64,000 nt of DNA from Clostridiales bacterium. GTDB taxonomy: Bacteria; Bacillota; Clostridia; Lachnospirales; CAG-274. Position numbers and translations under genes: made by a program. The stretch spans positions 26,750 to 90,749 of the forward strand of contig JAHALF010000007.1 in NCBI GenBank assembly GCA_018371275.1. Reading direction: 5' to 3'. This document shows positions 25,692 through 34,276 of the stretch, one piece after another; the stretch's first letter is position 1; every line of letters starts with the position of its first letter. The notes below the pieces were generated by a model. The model was given only the letters and a program-made list of their open reading frames with translations. It had not been told where the DNA came from and made no database searches.

Positions 25692-26153
25692 TATTAAAGA
25701 TAAAAAGTCTTCTACTGTACCTTTTGTAAATGAATTTTGTTCTATTATAATTGGTGTTTTATAGACCATTAGTACATAACAATTTTTAAGTTTGTGTAAT
25801 TTTGTTATTTGATTATAATCAAAAGAAATAGAAAAAGAGCCTTCATTTACATATATTTTATCATCAAATGTAGTTATAGTTTTATATTTATTATTATTAT
25901 GTAATTTTTTACCTTGTTTTTTAATTTGTTTGTAATATAAAAATGGGGAAATATAAGTTACTAATAAAAGGATAATAAGAGATATACTATATATTCCTAT
26001 CTGAAATATATTATTTTTTGATATATGATATATAGTAAGTATAAAACCTAATAAACTAAAAAGGTTGCCATAAATAAGTGTATTTTTATAGGCAACTTTA
26101 ATAATATATTCTTTTAAGATATTATCATTATAAAAAAATTCATTTTTTATCAT
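25662..26153 (-). CDS. YcxB-like small membrane protein
   Basis: A 163-residue protein with two membrane helices (about 26-46 and 51-74) followed by a soluble beta-rich domain ending in KGTVEDFLSLIKEKC. This helix pair plus a PH-like C-terminal domain (FDDKIYVNEGSFSISFDYNQITKL) matches the YcxB-like family. The ATG at 26153 follows GGAGG; the frame runs on upstream into the SRP RNA but has no reason to start there. It lies directly downstream of the SRP RNA on the same strand. Function is unknown. Confidence 0.72.
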   Translation of the reverse strand: MIKNEFFYNDNILKEYIIKVAYKNTLIYGNLFSLLGFILTIYHISKNNIFQIGIYSISLIILLLVTYISPFLYYKQIKKQGKKLHNNNKYKTITTFDDKIYVNEGSFSISFDYNQITKLHKLKNCYVLMVYKTPIIIEQNSFTKGTVEDFLSLIKEKCINLKL

Positions 26154-26205
26154 AAATACCTCCATATAAAAAATGTACCTATAAAATAGGTGATATATAT
26201 AAAAT

Positions 26206-26472
26206 CCCGTGCATCTATTTTCGACAGACACCTTCTAGCGTTACCTGTATAGTTAGCTCAAACCCAGCACCCTTACGGCACATAAAAAATCTTGCTTAGT
26301 GCTGCTTCCGTCAAGACCTGACACGGTTCACAAGCATCTATTGCGTAAGACTAGGTTGTCAACACCACTTTTACAGGGCAAGACCTAAAAGGAGAAAGCC
26401 TTAAATAGACATCATTCCTACTATAGCGGATTGTAGGTTACAAGGCACCGCTACCTCCCCAACTAGCACGAG
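26206..26472 (-). ncRNA. ffs: Signal recognition particle RNA, large bacterial type with Alu domain
   Basis: The minus strand shows the hallmarks of Gram-positive SRP RNA. GGGGAGGTAGCGGTGCC is near the 5' end. The S-domain Ffh site GTGTCAGG … GGAAGCAGC is in the middle. GTGCCGTAAGGGTGCTGGG and GAGCTAAC…GTAACGC are in the 3' half. The 5' CTCGTGC and 3' GCACGGG ends pair. The length of about 267 bases fits the large type. With Ffh it targets nascent membrane proteins. tadA lies just upstream, as in many Firmicutes, but the usual neighbour dnaX is not downstream here. Confidence 0.95.
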
Positions 26473-26500
26473 AAACTTTAAAACAAAAATATATAATTAT

Positions 26501-26529
26501 ATTATATATGTTATAAGTCAATTTGTCAA
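26501..26529 (-). promoter_or_regulatory. Sigma-A promoter of the SRP RNA
   Basis: TTGACA (26529-26524), 17-bp spacer, TATAAT (26506-26501): a perfect consensus, as expected for an abundant stable RNA. Confidence 0.85.
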
Positions 26530-26629
26530 TGTTAAAATAGGGTTAAAAATATACATTTTTAAACAATTAATATTATAAATTCTATTTTTAAAGAAATCTT
26601 TTCAAGTATAAAATTTTTATAACATAACC

Positions 26630-27079
26630 CTAATTTCTTAATTTTTTAAAAAATTTTTTCATTAACATACTACAATCTTCTAATAATATACCATCTATTA
26701 TTTTAACAGTATGGTTAAAGTTTTTGTTATCTAATAAGTTTAATATAGACCCACAACAACCAGCCTTATTATTTTTTGTTCCAAATACAACTGTATCTAT
26801 TCTAGATTGTAAAATAGCACCAGCACACATAGGGCAAGGTTCTACTGTTACAAATAATGTGCAACCTTCTAAACGCCAGTCCCCAAGCACATTACAAGCT
26901 TTATCTATAGCTATAATCTCTGCGTGTTTTAAAGAATTTTTTTCACTATTTCTTTTGTTGTATCCTCTTGCAATTATATTATTATTATAAACAATAACAC
27001 AGCCTATTGGCACTTCATTTATATCATAAGCCTTAATGGCTTCTTTATATGCTTCTTTCATAAAAAAATTATAGTCCAT
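26630..27079 (-). CDS. tadA: tRNA-specific adenosine deaminase TadA
   Basis: Zinc enzyme that converts A34 to inosine in tRNA anticodons. The 149-residue protein has the deaminase motif H52-A-E54 and P81-C82-P-M-C85, giving one His and two Cys zinc ligands plus the proton-shuttle Glu. The bacterial substrate is normally tRNA-Arg(ACG). This window also encodes a tRNA-Leu with anticodon AAG, a possible second substrate. The ATG is supported by the family N-terminus; the ribosome site (AAGGTGTT) is modest. It ends about 100 bases before the SRP RNA promoter. Confidence 0.93.
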   Translation of the reverse strand: MDYNFFMKEAYKEAIKAYDINEVPIGCVIVYNNNIIARGYNKRNSEKNSLKHAEIIAIDKACNVLGDWRLEGCTLFVTVEPCPMCAGAILQSRIDTVVFGTKNNKAGCCGSILNLLDNKNFNHTVKIIDGILLEDCSMLMKKFFKKLRN

Positions 27080-27310
27080 TTTAACACCTTCTAAGTATAA
27101 ATAAAAAGCAAGGATTTGCCTTGCTTATAATAATTAGTATAAATTTATAAATAATATTTATATTATTTAATTTATTATAGTATAACATTAAGTCTTGGTA
27201 TTAATCAACAGTTTTATATAAGATGTAATACAAAAATTTTAATTTTATATAGAAATTATATAAAATATATTGTATTATATATAATATAAATATTTTTAGG
27301 AGGTGTTTTT

Positions 27311-28471
27311 ATAAAATCTCAAAAGTTTATAAAAAACAATAAAAGGTACTTTAAGCTGGCTTTATGCTTAATTTTAGTAGCAATAATAACTATTATTTTT
27401 TATCGTTCTTCGTCTAAATTAGATATTTCTATTACTATAAAAGAAGGTAAGGAAATTTTAGCTCCTTTTATATATGGGATAGGTATAGCATATATATTAA
27501 ATTCTAGTTTAAAATTTTTAGAAAACAGAGTTTTTTCTAAAATAAAATATTTAGATAACAAGAAAAATTTAAAAAGGGCACTTTCTATAACAACAGCATA
27601 TGTTTTATTATTTAGTTTTTTAATATGGCTTATAAGTTATCTTATACCAGAAATTCAAAAAAGTATATTAGATGTATCAGAATATTTTAAAACTATTGAT
27701 GCAAACACATTTGATAAAATGATAAGGGAAAATATACCAATAGATGATAATATTTTATCTGAAGTGTTTGTTTATATACAAGACTTTTTAAGGGGATTTA
27801 CAGAAAAATTTCCATCTTATATAAAAAGGATATTATCTAGTACACTCAATATAGCATCTATTTTCTTAAATGTAATATTAGGTATAGTAATATCTATTTA
27901 TATACTATTTGATAAAGAAATTATAGGAGAAAGAAGCAGAAAAATAGTATGTGCTATTTTACCAAAAAAAGCATCTGAAAATTTAATACAGTTTTGTAAA
28001 GAATCTAACAGTACATTTGAAAAGTTTTTTGTTGGTAAAATAATAGATTCTACAATAATAGGTATAATATTTTTTATAGGAGCAACTTTATTAAAAGCAC
28101 CTTTTGCAATGCTTTTAAGTATAATAATAGGTGTTACAAATATGATACCATTTTTTGGACCATTTATTGGAGCTATACCTGTTATATTTATTACATTAAT
28201 GTTTGATATAACAAATCCTTTAAAATCTTTATGGATTGGTATATTTATTCTTTTATTACAACAATTTGATGGGAATATATTAGGTCCTAAAATTTTAGGA
28301 GATTCTATTGGAGTAAAGCCAATAGGCATTATATTTTCTATAATTGTTGGAGGGGCAATATTTGGACCTCCTGGAATGTTTTTTGGTGTTCCAATATTTG
28401 CAGTTATCTTTTCGGCATTTAATCGTTTTATAGATAAAAAATATGATGAAAAATATGAAGGTGATAAATAA
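27311..28471 (+). CDS. AI-2E family transporter, apparent AUA start codon
   Basis: A 386-residue multi-pass protein of the PerM/AI-2E family with about eight helices and the C-terminal motif LGPKILGDSIGVKP. The frame is open from a TAA at 27287. A strong AGGAGGTG (27298-27305) is followed five bases later by ATA (27311), then KSQKFIKNNKRYFKLALCLI. No ATG, GTG or TTG is in frame until an ATG at 27719, and starting there would remove 136 residues including the first two helices. I therefore annotate an AUA start. It could also be a recent ATG-to-ATA mutation that cripples the gene. The stop overlaps the next start by one base. Confidence 0.75.
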   Translation: MKSQKFIKNNKRYFKLALCLILVAIITIIFYRSSSKLDISITIKEGKEILAPFIYGIGIAYILNSSLKFLENRVFSKIKYLDNKKNLKRALSITTAYVLLFSFLIWLISYLIPEIQKSILDVSEYFKTIDANTFDKMIRENIPIDDNILSEVFVYIQDFLRGFTEKFPSYIKRILSSTLNIASIFLNVILGIVISIYILFDKEIIGERSRKIVCAILPKKASENLIQFCKESNSTFEKFFVGKIIDSTIIGIIFFIGATLLKAPFAMLLSIIIGVTNMIPFFGPFIGAIPVIFITLMFDITNPLKSLWIGIFILLLQQFDGNILGPKILGDSIGVKPIGIIFSIIVGGAIFGPPGMFFGVPIFAVIFSAFNRFIDKKYDEKYEGDK

Positions 28472-29397
28472 TGGATTATCCTAAAAATGCAAATTTTTTT
28501 ATGTTTATATTAATGATATTTTTAGTGTTTATAGGAAATTTTATTTCAATTATAATGTTAAAAATATTCCCAGGTGTTTTATCAGCAGAAAATATATGGA
28601 TATTTCAATCGGGATTTGCTATTTTTTGTTTTATATCTCCTATTATTTTATATATGCTTGTAAAGAGATTAAGATTTAAAGATATATTACCTTTAAAGCC
28701 TTTATCAATAAAAAATATATTTATAATAATATTTATGGCTTTTGCAATGCAACCGCTTTTACAATTAATAGGAGCAATTACTAATATTTTTTATAAAGAT
28801 GAAGTGTCAGATTCTATATATATGTTCGCTAGTTTAAGTTTACCTAAAGCCTTATTTGTTGTAGCAATAATACCAGCTATAACAGAGGAACTAGCCTTTA
28901 GAGGGGTTATATTAACAGGATATAAAAAAACAAGTATATTAGTTAGTGTATTAATGTCTAGTATTTATTTTGGTATGATGCACTTTACAATTACACAACT
29001 TTTTTATGCAATAGTAGCAGGTATAATATTTGCTACTGTAGTAAAAGTTACACAATCTATATATGCTGGGATATTAATGCACTTTATATTTAATGGAACA
29101 CAAATAACAATGGCACATTTTGTAACAAAATATGCTCCAAACATACAAAATGAAATATCTAGTATTTCTTATAGTGTTAAAGATTTAATTTATCCTATAT
29201 TACAATTTATGTTTTCTTTGCCATTTCTTTTATTATCTATATTTTTATTTATAATATTTAATAAAGAAAATATAGAGATTTTAAGACAGGAAAATAACCA
29301 GTTGAAAAATATAGATAAGCCAAAGGTATTTACTGTATTTTTTTATGTAAATATAATATTTTATATAGCCTTTATAGGTTTTAAAAATATAATGTAA
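28471..29397 (+). CDS. CPBP-family intramembrane metalloprotease (Abi/CAAX type)
   Basis: A 308-residue membrane protein with about eight helices. The glutamate pair E139-E140 is in EELAFRG, H171 in MMHFT, and H204 in LMHFIFNG, the three motifs that form the catalytic site of Rce1-type intramembrane proteases. Bacterial members are linked to bacteriocin self-immunity or to maturation of membrane peptides, but most have unknown substrates. Translation is coupled to the AI-2E gene (overlap TAATG at 28469-28473). It ends at a very strong bidirectional hairpin. Confidence 0.88.
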   Translation: MDYPKNANFFMFILMIFLVFIGNFISIIMLKIFPGVLSAENIWIFQSGFAIFCFISPIILYMLVKRLRFKDILPLKPLSIKNIFIIIFMAFAMQPLLQLIGAITNIFYKDEVSDSIYMFASLSLPKALFVVAIIPAITEELAFRGVILTGYKKTSILVSVLMSSIYFGMMHFTITQLFYAIVAGIIFATVVKVTQSIYAGILMHFIFNGTQITMAHFVTKYAPNIQNEISSISYSVKDLIYPILQFMFSLPFLLLSIFLFIIFNKENIEILRQENNQLKNIDKPKVFTVFFYVNIIFYIAFIGFKNIM

Positions 29398-29430
29398 ATA
29401 AAGGTATGGTTAATCCATACCTTTATTTAC
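29394..29430. terminator. Bidirectional terminator, 16-bp perfect stem
   Basis: Arms at 29394-29409 and 29415-29430 with a 5-base loop. It lies between the convergent CPBP and cheV genes. Confidence 0.8.
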
Positions 29431-29444
29431 ATTTAAAAAGTTGA

Positions 29445-30359
29445 TTATAAGATATATTTATCTATAAGGGAAACAAGATTAGCTATTTCTGGTTTAGTTA
29501 TTTGAGCTGTAGCTCCTAATCTTTCACCTTTTATTCTCATTTCATCATTTATAAGGGAAGAGAATATAATAACTGGTATATGTTTAAGCTCTTCATCATC
29601 TCTAATAAATTTTAAAAGTCTATGTCCATCCATTTTTGGCATTTCAATATCAGTAACTATACAAGCTACTTTATCTTCAATAGGACCTGGTTGTTTTTTA
29701 TATTCTTGTAAAGTTTCCCAAGCATCTTTACCATCTGAACACATAGTTGTATTTGTATATTGTGATTTATTAAGACACTCTATTAAAAGTTTTTCTAATA
29801 GAGGAGAATCTTCTGCTAAAAGGATAGGTTTATTAGAATTATTACGTTCACCAAGTTTGTCAAGATCTGATACTTGTATGCTTTTATCTGGGCTAATATC
29901 TGCAAGGATTTTTTCAAAGTCAAGAATAGTTATAAGTCTATCTTTAACTCTTGCTATACCTGTTGCAAGGCCTTCTTCGCCACTATATATAGTAGTATCT
30001 GGTTTTTCTATGTTTTCCCAAGATATACGATGTATTTCTTCTACTGTATGAACGTGAAAAGCTGTATACACATTATTAAATATAGTGATTATAAAAATAT
30101 CTCTAGTTGGGTCTTCTGTTGCTGGTAATCCCATATATGTTGCTAAATCTATAACTGTCATTATTTCATCTCTAGGTTTAAATACACCTTCTACATATGG
30201 GCTAGAATTAGGCATTGGTGTAGCGGCTGTATATTTCATAATTTCTAATATTTTAGCAACGTTTATACCAAAATGACTTCCAGCGATAGTAAATTCCATA
30301 AGCTCAAGCTCATTAGTTCCACTTTCTAAAAGAATTTTTGGTTTTAATATATTATTCAA
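29445..30359 (-). CDS. cheV: Chemotaxis coupling protein CheV
   Basis: A 304-residue protein that links chemoreceptors to CheA and takes part in adaptation. It has an N-terminal CheW domain (about 15-160) and a C-terminal response-regulator receiver (about 177-304). The phospho-accepting Asp is D237 in IVTDIEMPKMDG, the acidic pair is ED at 183-184, and the conserved Lys is in ITKPEI. It is monocistronic and a few kb from a large chemoreceptor gene, so this organism is expected to be chemotactic. I saw no clear sigma-D promoter upstream. Confidence 0.94.
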   Translation of the reverse strand: MNNILKPKILLESGTNELELMEFTIAGSHFGINVAKILEIMKYTAATPMPNSSPYVEGVFKPRDEIMTVIDLATYMGLPATEDPTRDIFIITIFNNVYTAFHVHTVEEIHRISWENIEKPDTTIYSGEEGLATGIARVKDRLITILDFEKILADISPDKSIQVSDLDKLGERNNSNKPILLAEDSPLLEKLLIECLNKSQYTNTTMCSDGKDAWETLQEYKKQPGPIEDKVACIVTDIEMPKMDGHRLLKFIRDDEELKHIPVIIFSSLINDEMRIKGERLGATAQITKPEIANLVSLIDKYIL

Positions 30360-30569
30360 ATCAAAATCCTCCTCTTAAATGTATTTTTAATAATATAATT
30401 ATTTACTAAACTTAAAACATAACATAGTTTAATAAATCTAATAATGGATAAAATAAATATATATTTTAAAAATAAATATATAACTAATTATTATTATAAC
30501 ATTTTAATTAAATAAATCAAACAAAAAATAAAAAATTTTTCAAAATAAAACAAAAAGTTTTTTTAATAG

Positions 30570-30598
30570 TTGAATAATATGAGAAATTATGATAAAGT
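30570..30598 (+). promoter_or_regulatory. Possible promoter of asnB
   Basis: TTGAAT (30570-30575), 17-bp spacer, TAAAGT (30593-30598). The -10 is poor, so this is tentative. The rest of 30360-30631 shows no T-box or other leader structure. Confidence 0.35.
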
Positions 30599-30631
30599 TT
30601 GTATATAAAACACTTAGGAGGAAACATTTTA

Positions 30632-32458
30632 ATGTGTGGATTTACTGGATTTACTGGGAATTTAGCTAATAAAGAAGAAATAATAGAAAAAATGATGAAT
30701 AGGATAATACATAGAGGACCAGATAGTAGTGGCATACATAGTGATGATAATGTTACACTAGGATTTAGACGCCTTAGCATTATAGGTTTAGAAAATGGCT
30801 CTCAGCCTATGTATAATGAAGATGGTAGCATAGTTATAGTTTTTAATGGAGAAATATATAACTACGAGATTATAAAAGAAGAACTTTTAAAAAAGGGACA
30901 TATATTTAAAAGTGAAGCAGATACAGAAGTTTTAGTGCATTTATATGAAGAAAAAGGTATGGATATGCTAAAAGAGATAAGAGGTATGTTTGCTTTTGTT
31001 ATATATGATACGAATAAAAAAGAGCTTTTTGCTGTTAGAGATTTTTTTGGTATAAAGCCTTTTTATTATAGCAATATAAATGGAAATCTTATTTTTGGTT
31101 CTGAGATAAAAAGCTTTATAGAGTATCCAGGATTTAAAAAAGAAGTAAACCCTATTGCACTTGAGAATTATCTTTCTTTTCAATATTCTGTTTTAGAAGA
31201 AACATTTTTTAAAGATGTATATAAACTTATGCCAGGACACTATTTAAAATATAAAGATGGAAAAGTAGATATAATAAGATATTTTGAACCTATGTTTAAA
31301 CCACAACAAATGAAATTACAAGAAGCTATTAAAGCTGTTGATACCACTTTACAAGAGTCTATAAAAATGCATAAAGTAAGCGATGTTGAAGTTGGTTCAT
31401 TTTTATCTAGTGGTGTAGATTCTAGCTATGTAGCTGCTACATTTAAAGGAGATAAAACTTTTACTGTTGGATTTGATTATGATAATTATAATGAAATAGA
31501 TTATGCTAAAGATTTATCAGAGAAAATTGGAATAGAAAATTTTAATAAAACTATAACAACAGAGGAATATTGGGATACTATATCAAAAGTACAATATCAT
31601 ATGGACGAGCCTTTGGCAGACCCATCTGCTATAGCATTATATTTTGTGTCAAATTTAGCCAGTAAACACGTTAAAGTGGCTTTATCTGGAGAAGGTGCAG
31701 ACGAATTTTTTGGCGGCTATAATATTTATAAAGAACCTTTTGATATTTCTTTTATAACTGTATTACCAAAGCCTATAAGAAAAGCCCTTGCTAAAATGGT
31801 TAAAATAATACCTTTTTCTTTTAAAGGTAAAAATTTATTTATAAGAGCATCTAAAGATGTGGAAGAAAGATTTATAGGGAATGCTAATATGTTTTCTAAA
31901 GAAGAAAGAGAGAGTATATTAAAATCTCCTACTGGTAAATATGCTCCAACGGATATTACTAAGCCTTTATATGAAAAGGTTAAGCATTTAGATGATGTTA
32001 CTAAAATGCAATATATAGATTTAAACCTTTGGCTTGTTGGAGATATACTTTTAAAAGCAGATAAAATGAGTATGGCAAACTCTCTTGAGGTTAGAGTACC
32101 ATTTTTAGATAAAGAAGTGTTTAAAGTTGCTAGTAAGATACCTTCTGATTATCGTGTTAATAAACAAGCTACAAAATATGTTTTTAGAATGGCTTCTAAA
32201 GAATATTTGCCAGAAATGGTTTCAACTAAAAAGAAACTTGGGTTTCCAGTACCTATTAGGGTTTGGCTTAAAGAAGATAAGTTTTATAATAGGGTAAAAG
32301 AAGCTTTTTTATCTGATGTGGCAAAAAAATATTTTAATACGGATAAAATAGTAGCTTATCTTGATAATCACAAACAAGGTAAAGGTGATTTTAGTCGTAA
32401 AATATGGACAATATATATGTTTTTAGTTTGGCATAATGAATTTTTTGAGGAGGCTTAA
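30632..32458 (+). CDS. asnB: Glutamine-hydrolysing asparagine synthase
   Basis: Cytoplasmic enzyme making asparagine from aspartate, ATP and glutamine. The 608-residue protein starts with the catalytic cysteine (MCGFTGFTG), which fixes the start at the ATG at 30632 behind AGGAGG; an in-frame upstream ATG would bury the nucleophile. The class II glutaminase domain (1-200) is followed by the synthase domain with the PP-loop SFLSSGVDSS and ALSGEGADEFFGG. It is followed 2 bases later by a HIT-family gene in the same operon. Confidence 0.95.
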   Translation: MCGFTGFTGNLANKEEIIEKMMNRIIHRGPDSSGIHSDDNVTLGFRRLSIIGLENGSQPMYNEDGSIVIVFNGEIYNYEIIKEELLKKGHIFKSEADTEVLVHLYEEKGMDMLKEIRGMFAFVIYDTNKKELFAVRDFFGIKPFYYSNINGNLIFGSEIKSFIEYPGFKKEVNPIALENYLSFQYSVLEETFFKDVYKLMPGHYLKYKDGKVDIIRYFEPMFKPQQMKLQEAIKAVDTTLQESIKMHKVSDVEVGSFLSSGVDSSYVAATFKGDKTFTVGFDYDNYNEIDYAKDLSEKIGIENFNKTITTEEYWDTISKVQYHMDEPLADPSAIALYFVSNLASKHVKVALSGEGADEFFGGYNIYKEPFDISFITVLPKPIRKALAKMVKIIPFSFKGKNLFIRASKDVEERFIGNANMFSKEERESILKSPTGKYAPTDITKPLYEKVKHLDDVTKMQYIDLNLWLVGDILLKADKMSMANSLEVRVPFLDKEVFKVASKIPSDYRVNKQATKYVFRMASKEYLPEMVSTKKKLGFPVPIRVWLKEDKFYNRVKEAFLSDVAKKYFNTDKIVAYLDNHKQGKGDFSRKIWTIYMFLVWHNEFFEEA

Positions 32459-32460
32459 AA

Positions 32461-32868
32461 GTGAGTTGTATTTTTTGTAAAATTTTAAATGGAGATATAC
32501 CATCTAACAAAGTTTTTGAAAATGATAATTTTATAGCTATATTAGATGCTTTTCCTGCTAATGAGGGGCATACTCTCGTTATACCTAAAAAGCATTTTGA
32601 AAATATTTTTGAAATAGATGAGGAAGTATTAAAAGAAGGTTATGCTATTGCCAAGAGAATAGCTAGTAGCATAAAAAAATCTTTAAATATAGAAAATATA
32701 AATATATTACAGAATAACGGTGTTTTAGCAGGACAAACTGTTAATCACTTTCATATACATGTTATACCTAGATTAGAAAATGATACCGTTGTTATGAAAT
32801 CTACACCTATTAGCATTGATAATGAAAAAATAAAACAAATAATGTTAGATATAAAAAATAACATTTAG
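32461..32868 (+). CDS. HIT-family nucleotide hydrolase, HinT-like
   Basis: A 135-residue histidine-triad protein that hydrolyses nucleoside phosphoramidates or related adenylates. The triad H96-x-H98-x-H100 is in NHFHIHVIPR. N-terminal C3 and C6 (SCIFCKI) and further residues can bind zinc, as in many HinT proteins. The start is a GTG placed right after the asnB stop, with GAGGAGG inside the asnB end. Adjacency to asnB could reflect clean-up of aminoacyl-adenylate-like products, but that is speculation. Confidence 0.92.
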   Translation: MSCIFCKILNGDIPSNKVFENDNFIAILDAFPANEGHTLVIPKKHFENIFEIDEEVLKEGYAIAKRIASSIKKSLNIENINILQNNGVLAGQTVNHFHIHVIPRLENDTVVMKSTPISIDNEKIKQIMLDIKNNI

Positions 32869-32873
32869 AAAAT

Positions 32874-32904
32874 AAAAAAGGATAGATAATCTATCCTTTT
32901 TTAT
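32874..32904. terminator. Bidirectional terminator between the HIT gene and rplL
   Basis: AAAAAGGATAG (32875-32885) pairs with CTATCCTTTTT (32891-32901), with a T-run after and an A-run before. Confidence 0.75.
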
Positions 32905-32927
32905 TTTTTATTATAATTAATTATAAA

Positions 32928-33305
32928 TTATTTTAAAGTAACTTTAGCTCCAGCTTCTTCAAGTTTAGCTTTGCAATTATCAGCATCATCTTTAGAAACG
33001 CCTTCTTTAACAACTTTAGGAGCACCATCAACGATTTCTTTAGCTTCTTTAAGACCAAGACCAGTTAATTCTCTAACAACTTTGATGATTTTAACTTTAG
33101 CATCACCAGGAACTTCAGTTAATTCTACATCAAATTCAGTTTTTTCTTCAGCAGCAGCACCAGCACCACCAGCAGCAGCAACTACAACACCAGCAGAAGC
33201 AGATACTCCAAATTTTTCTTCACAAGCTTTAACTAATTCGTTAAGCTCTAAAACAGAAAGCTCTTCAATAGCAGCCATAAATTCTTCAATTGTTAATTTA
33301 GCCAT
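32928..33305 (-). CDS. rplL: 50S ribosomal protein L7/L12
   Basis: The 125-residue stalk protein that recruits translation GTPases to the ribosome. It has the N-terminal dimerisation helices ([19 protein letters not shown]), an Ala/Gly hinge ([15 protein letters not shown]) and the C-terminal factor-binding domain ([19 protein letters not shown]). The ATG at 33305 follows GGAGG. It is co-transcribed with rplJ, 66 bases upstream. It uses noticeably more C-ending and G-ending codons than its neighbours, as expected for a highly expressed gene. Confidence 0.97.
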   Translation of the reverse strand: MAKLTIEEFMAAIEELSVLELNELVKACEEKFGVSASAGVVVAAAGGAGAAAEEKTEFDVELTEVPGDAKVKIIKVVRELTGLGLKEAKEIVDGAPKVVKEGVSKDDADNCKAKLEEAGAKVTLK

Positions 33306-33371
33306 TTTATATTCCTCCATAAATTTAAAAATTTTATAATAAATACTTTGCTTAATATTTAGTGTTTAAGA

Positions 33372-33863
33372 TTAAGCAGTTTCTTTTTCGTCAGCGATAG
33401 CTTTAATAACACGAGCAAATGCACCAACAGGTCCTTGGATACTGCCAAGAAGTCTTGAAAGAAGAACTTCTCTTGATGGAATATCTGCAATGATTTCCAT
33501 ACCCTTAGTATCATAGTAAGTACCTTCTATAACCCCACCTTTAAACTCTAAAGCTTTAGCTTCTTGTTTAAATTTGTTTAATATGCTAGCACCAGCAGTA
33601 GGGTCTTCGTAGCAAAGAGCTAATGTGCTAGGACCTTCTAAATGTTGACCTAAGCTTTCAAACTCTGTGCCTTCAATAGCAAATCTCATCATAGTGTTTT
33701 TGTAAACTTTATAGTCTACACCAGCTTCTCTTAAAGTTTTTCTAAGTCTAGTGTCTTGCTCAACAGTAAGACCACGAGCATCAACTAAAACTGCAGAAGT
33801 AGCTTTAGAAAGTTTTTCTTTAATTTCATTTACTATGACTTGTTTTTGTTCTACTTTAGCCAT
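33372..33863 (-). CDS. rplJ: 50S ribosomal protein L10
   Basis: The 163-residue base of the ribosomal stalk, which binds 23S rRNA and several L12 dimers. It begins MAKVEQKQVIVNEIKEKLS with family motifs VDARGLTVEQDTRLRKTLREAG and GPSTLALCYEDP, and ends in the L12-binding helix (GAFARVIKAIADEKE). L10 (with L12) represses its own operon by binding the leader RNA found upstream at 33893-34026. The usual upstream neighbours rplK and rplA and the downstream rpoB are absent. Confidence 0.97.
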   Translation of the reverse strand: MAKVEQKQVIVNEIKEKLSKATSAVLVDARGLTVEQDTRLRKTLREAGVDYKVYKNTMMRFAIEGTEFESLGQHLEGPSTLALCYEDPTAGASILNKFKQEAKALEFKGGVIEGTYYDTKGMEIIADIPSREVLLSRLLGSIQGPVGAFARVIKAIADEKETA

Positions 33864-33892
33864 TTCTTTACCTCCTATTAATATTTTTAAGG

Positions 33893-34026
33893 CAAAAGCC
33901 TAAGTAGCCGTAATAAAATCAAATATAAAAAGCCTTGCTTAAGACAGGCAAGGATAAAATTTACGATTCTAATTCCTCGGTAGGTTGCAAAAGCATTACG
34001 TAAAAACACCTACTGTCTACGGCACT
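33893..34026 (-). promoter_or_regulatory. Ribosomal protein L10 leader RNA
   Basis: The minus-strand RNA begins near GTGCCGTAGACAGTAGGTG and later has CCTACCGAGGA, the conserved pairing partners of the L10 leader. Its 5' GCCGTA can close with TACGGC near its 3' end. Excess L10-L12 complex binds this element and lowers rplJL expression. An intrinsic-terminator hairpin lies inside it. Confidence 0.85.
33927..33953 (-). terminator. Attenuator hairpin within the L10 leader
   Basis: On the minus strand CCTTGC (33953-33948) pairs with GCAAGG (33938-33933) followed by CTTTTT. It is a likely premature terminator controlled by L10 binding. Confidence 0.65.
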
Positions 34027-34032
34027 TTTTAA

Positions 34033-34061
34033 ATCATAATATATTTTTAACTAAATGTCAA
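34033..34061 (-). promoter_or_regulatory. Sigma-A promoter of rplJL
   Basis: TTGACA (34061-34056), 17-bp spacer, TATGAT (34038-34033). The predicted start near 34026 coincides with the 5' end of the L10 leader. Confidence 0.8.
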
Positions 34062-34138
34062 GTTATTTTATAAATTTATCTAAAAATTAAAAAATTTATA
34101 CAAATATAAAATTATAAAATATAAAAACATAATAAAAA

Positions 34139-34162
34139 TTTGGTTATATATTTGGTTATATA
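34139..34162 (+). repeat. Perfect 12-bp tandem repeat upstream of the chemoreceptor promoter
   Basis: TTTGGTTATATA occurs twice head to tail (34139-34150 and 34151-34162), 23 bases before the -35. It could be an activator site or a simple duplication. Confidence 0.6.
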
Positions 34163-34184
34163 TAAAAAATATTTAAAAGAAATA

Positions 34185-34213
34185 TTGATTTATGTTACAT
34201 AATTTGATATTAT
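34185..34213 (+). promoter_or_regulatory. Sigma-A-like promoter of the chemoreceptor gene
   Basis: TTGATT (34185-34190), 17-bp spacer, TATTAT (34208-34213). No sigma-D motif (TAAA-N15-GCCGATAT) was seen. Confidence 0.55.
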
Positions 34214-34276
34214 AAGAAAATAAAGTATATAATATTACTATACTTAAAAATTTTTTAACTTTAGGAGGGTGTATTA

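Noticed and set aside
27719..28471. AI-2E gene beginning at the first ATG
   Set aside because: This would lose the N-terminal helices that are clearly encoded in frame upstream, behind a strong ribosome site.
30360..30631. T-box or other amino-acid leader before asnB
   Set aside because: No T-box sequence (AGGGTGG-type) or terminator/antiterminator pair was found in the 270 bases.
34139..34162. CRISPR-like repeat
   Set aside because: Two adjacent 12-bp copies without spacers; no cas genes anywhere in the window.
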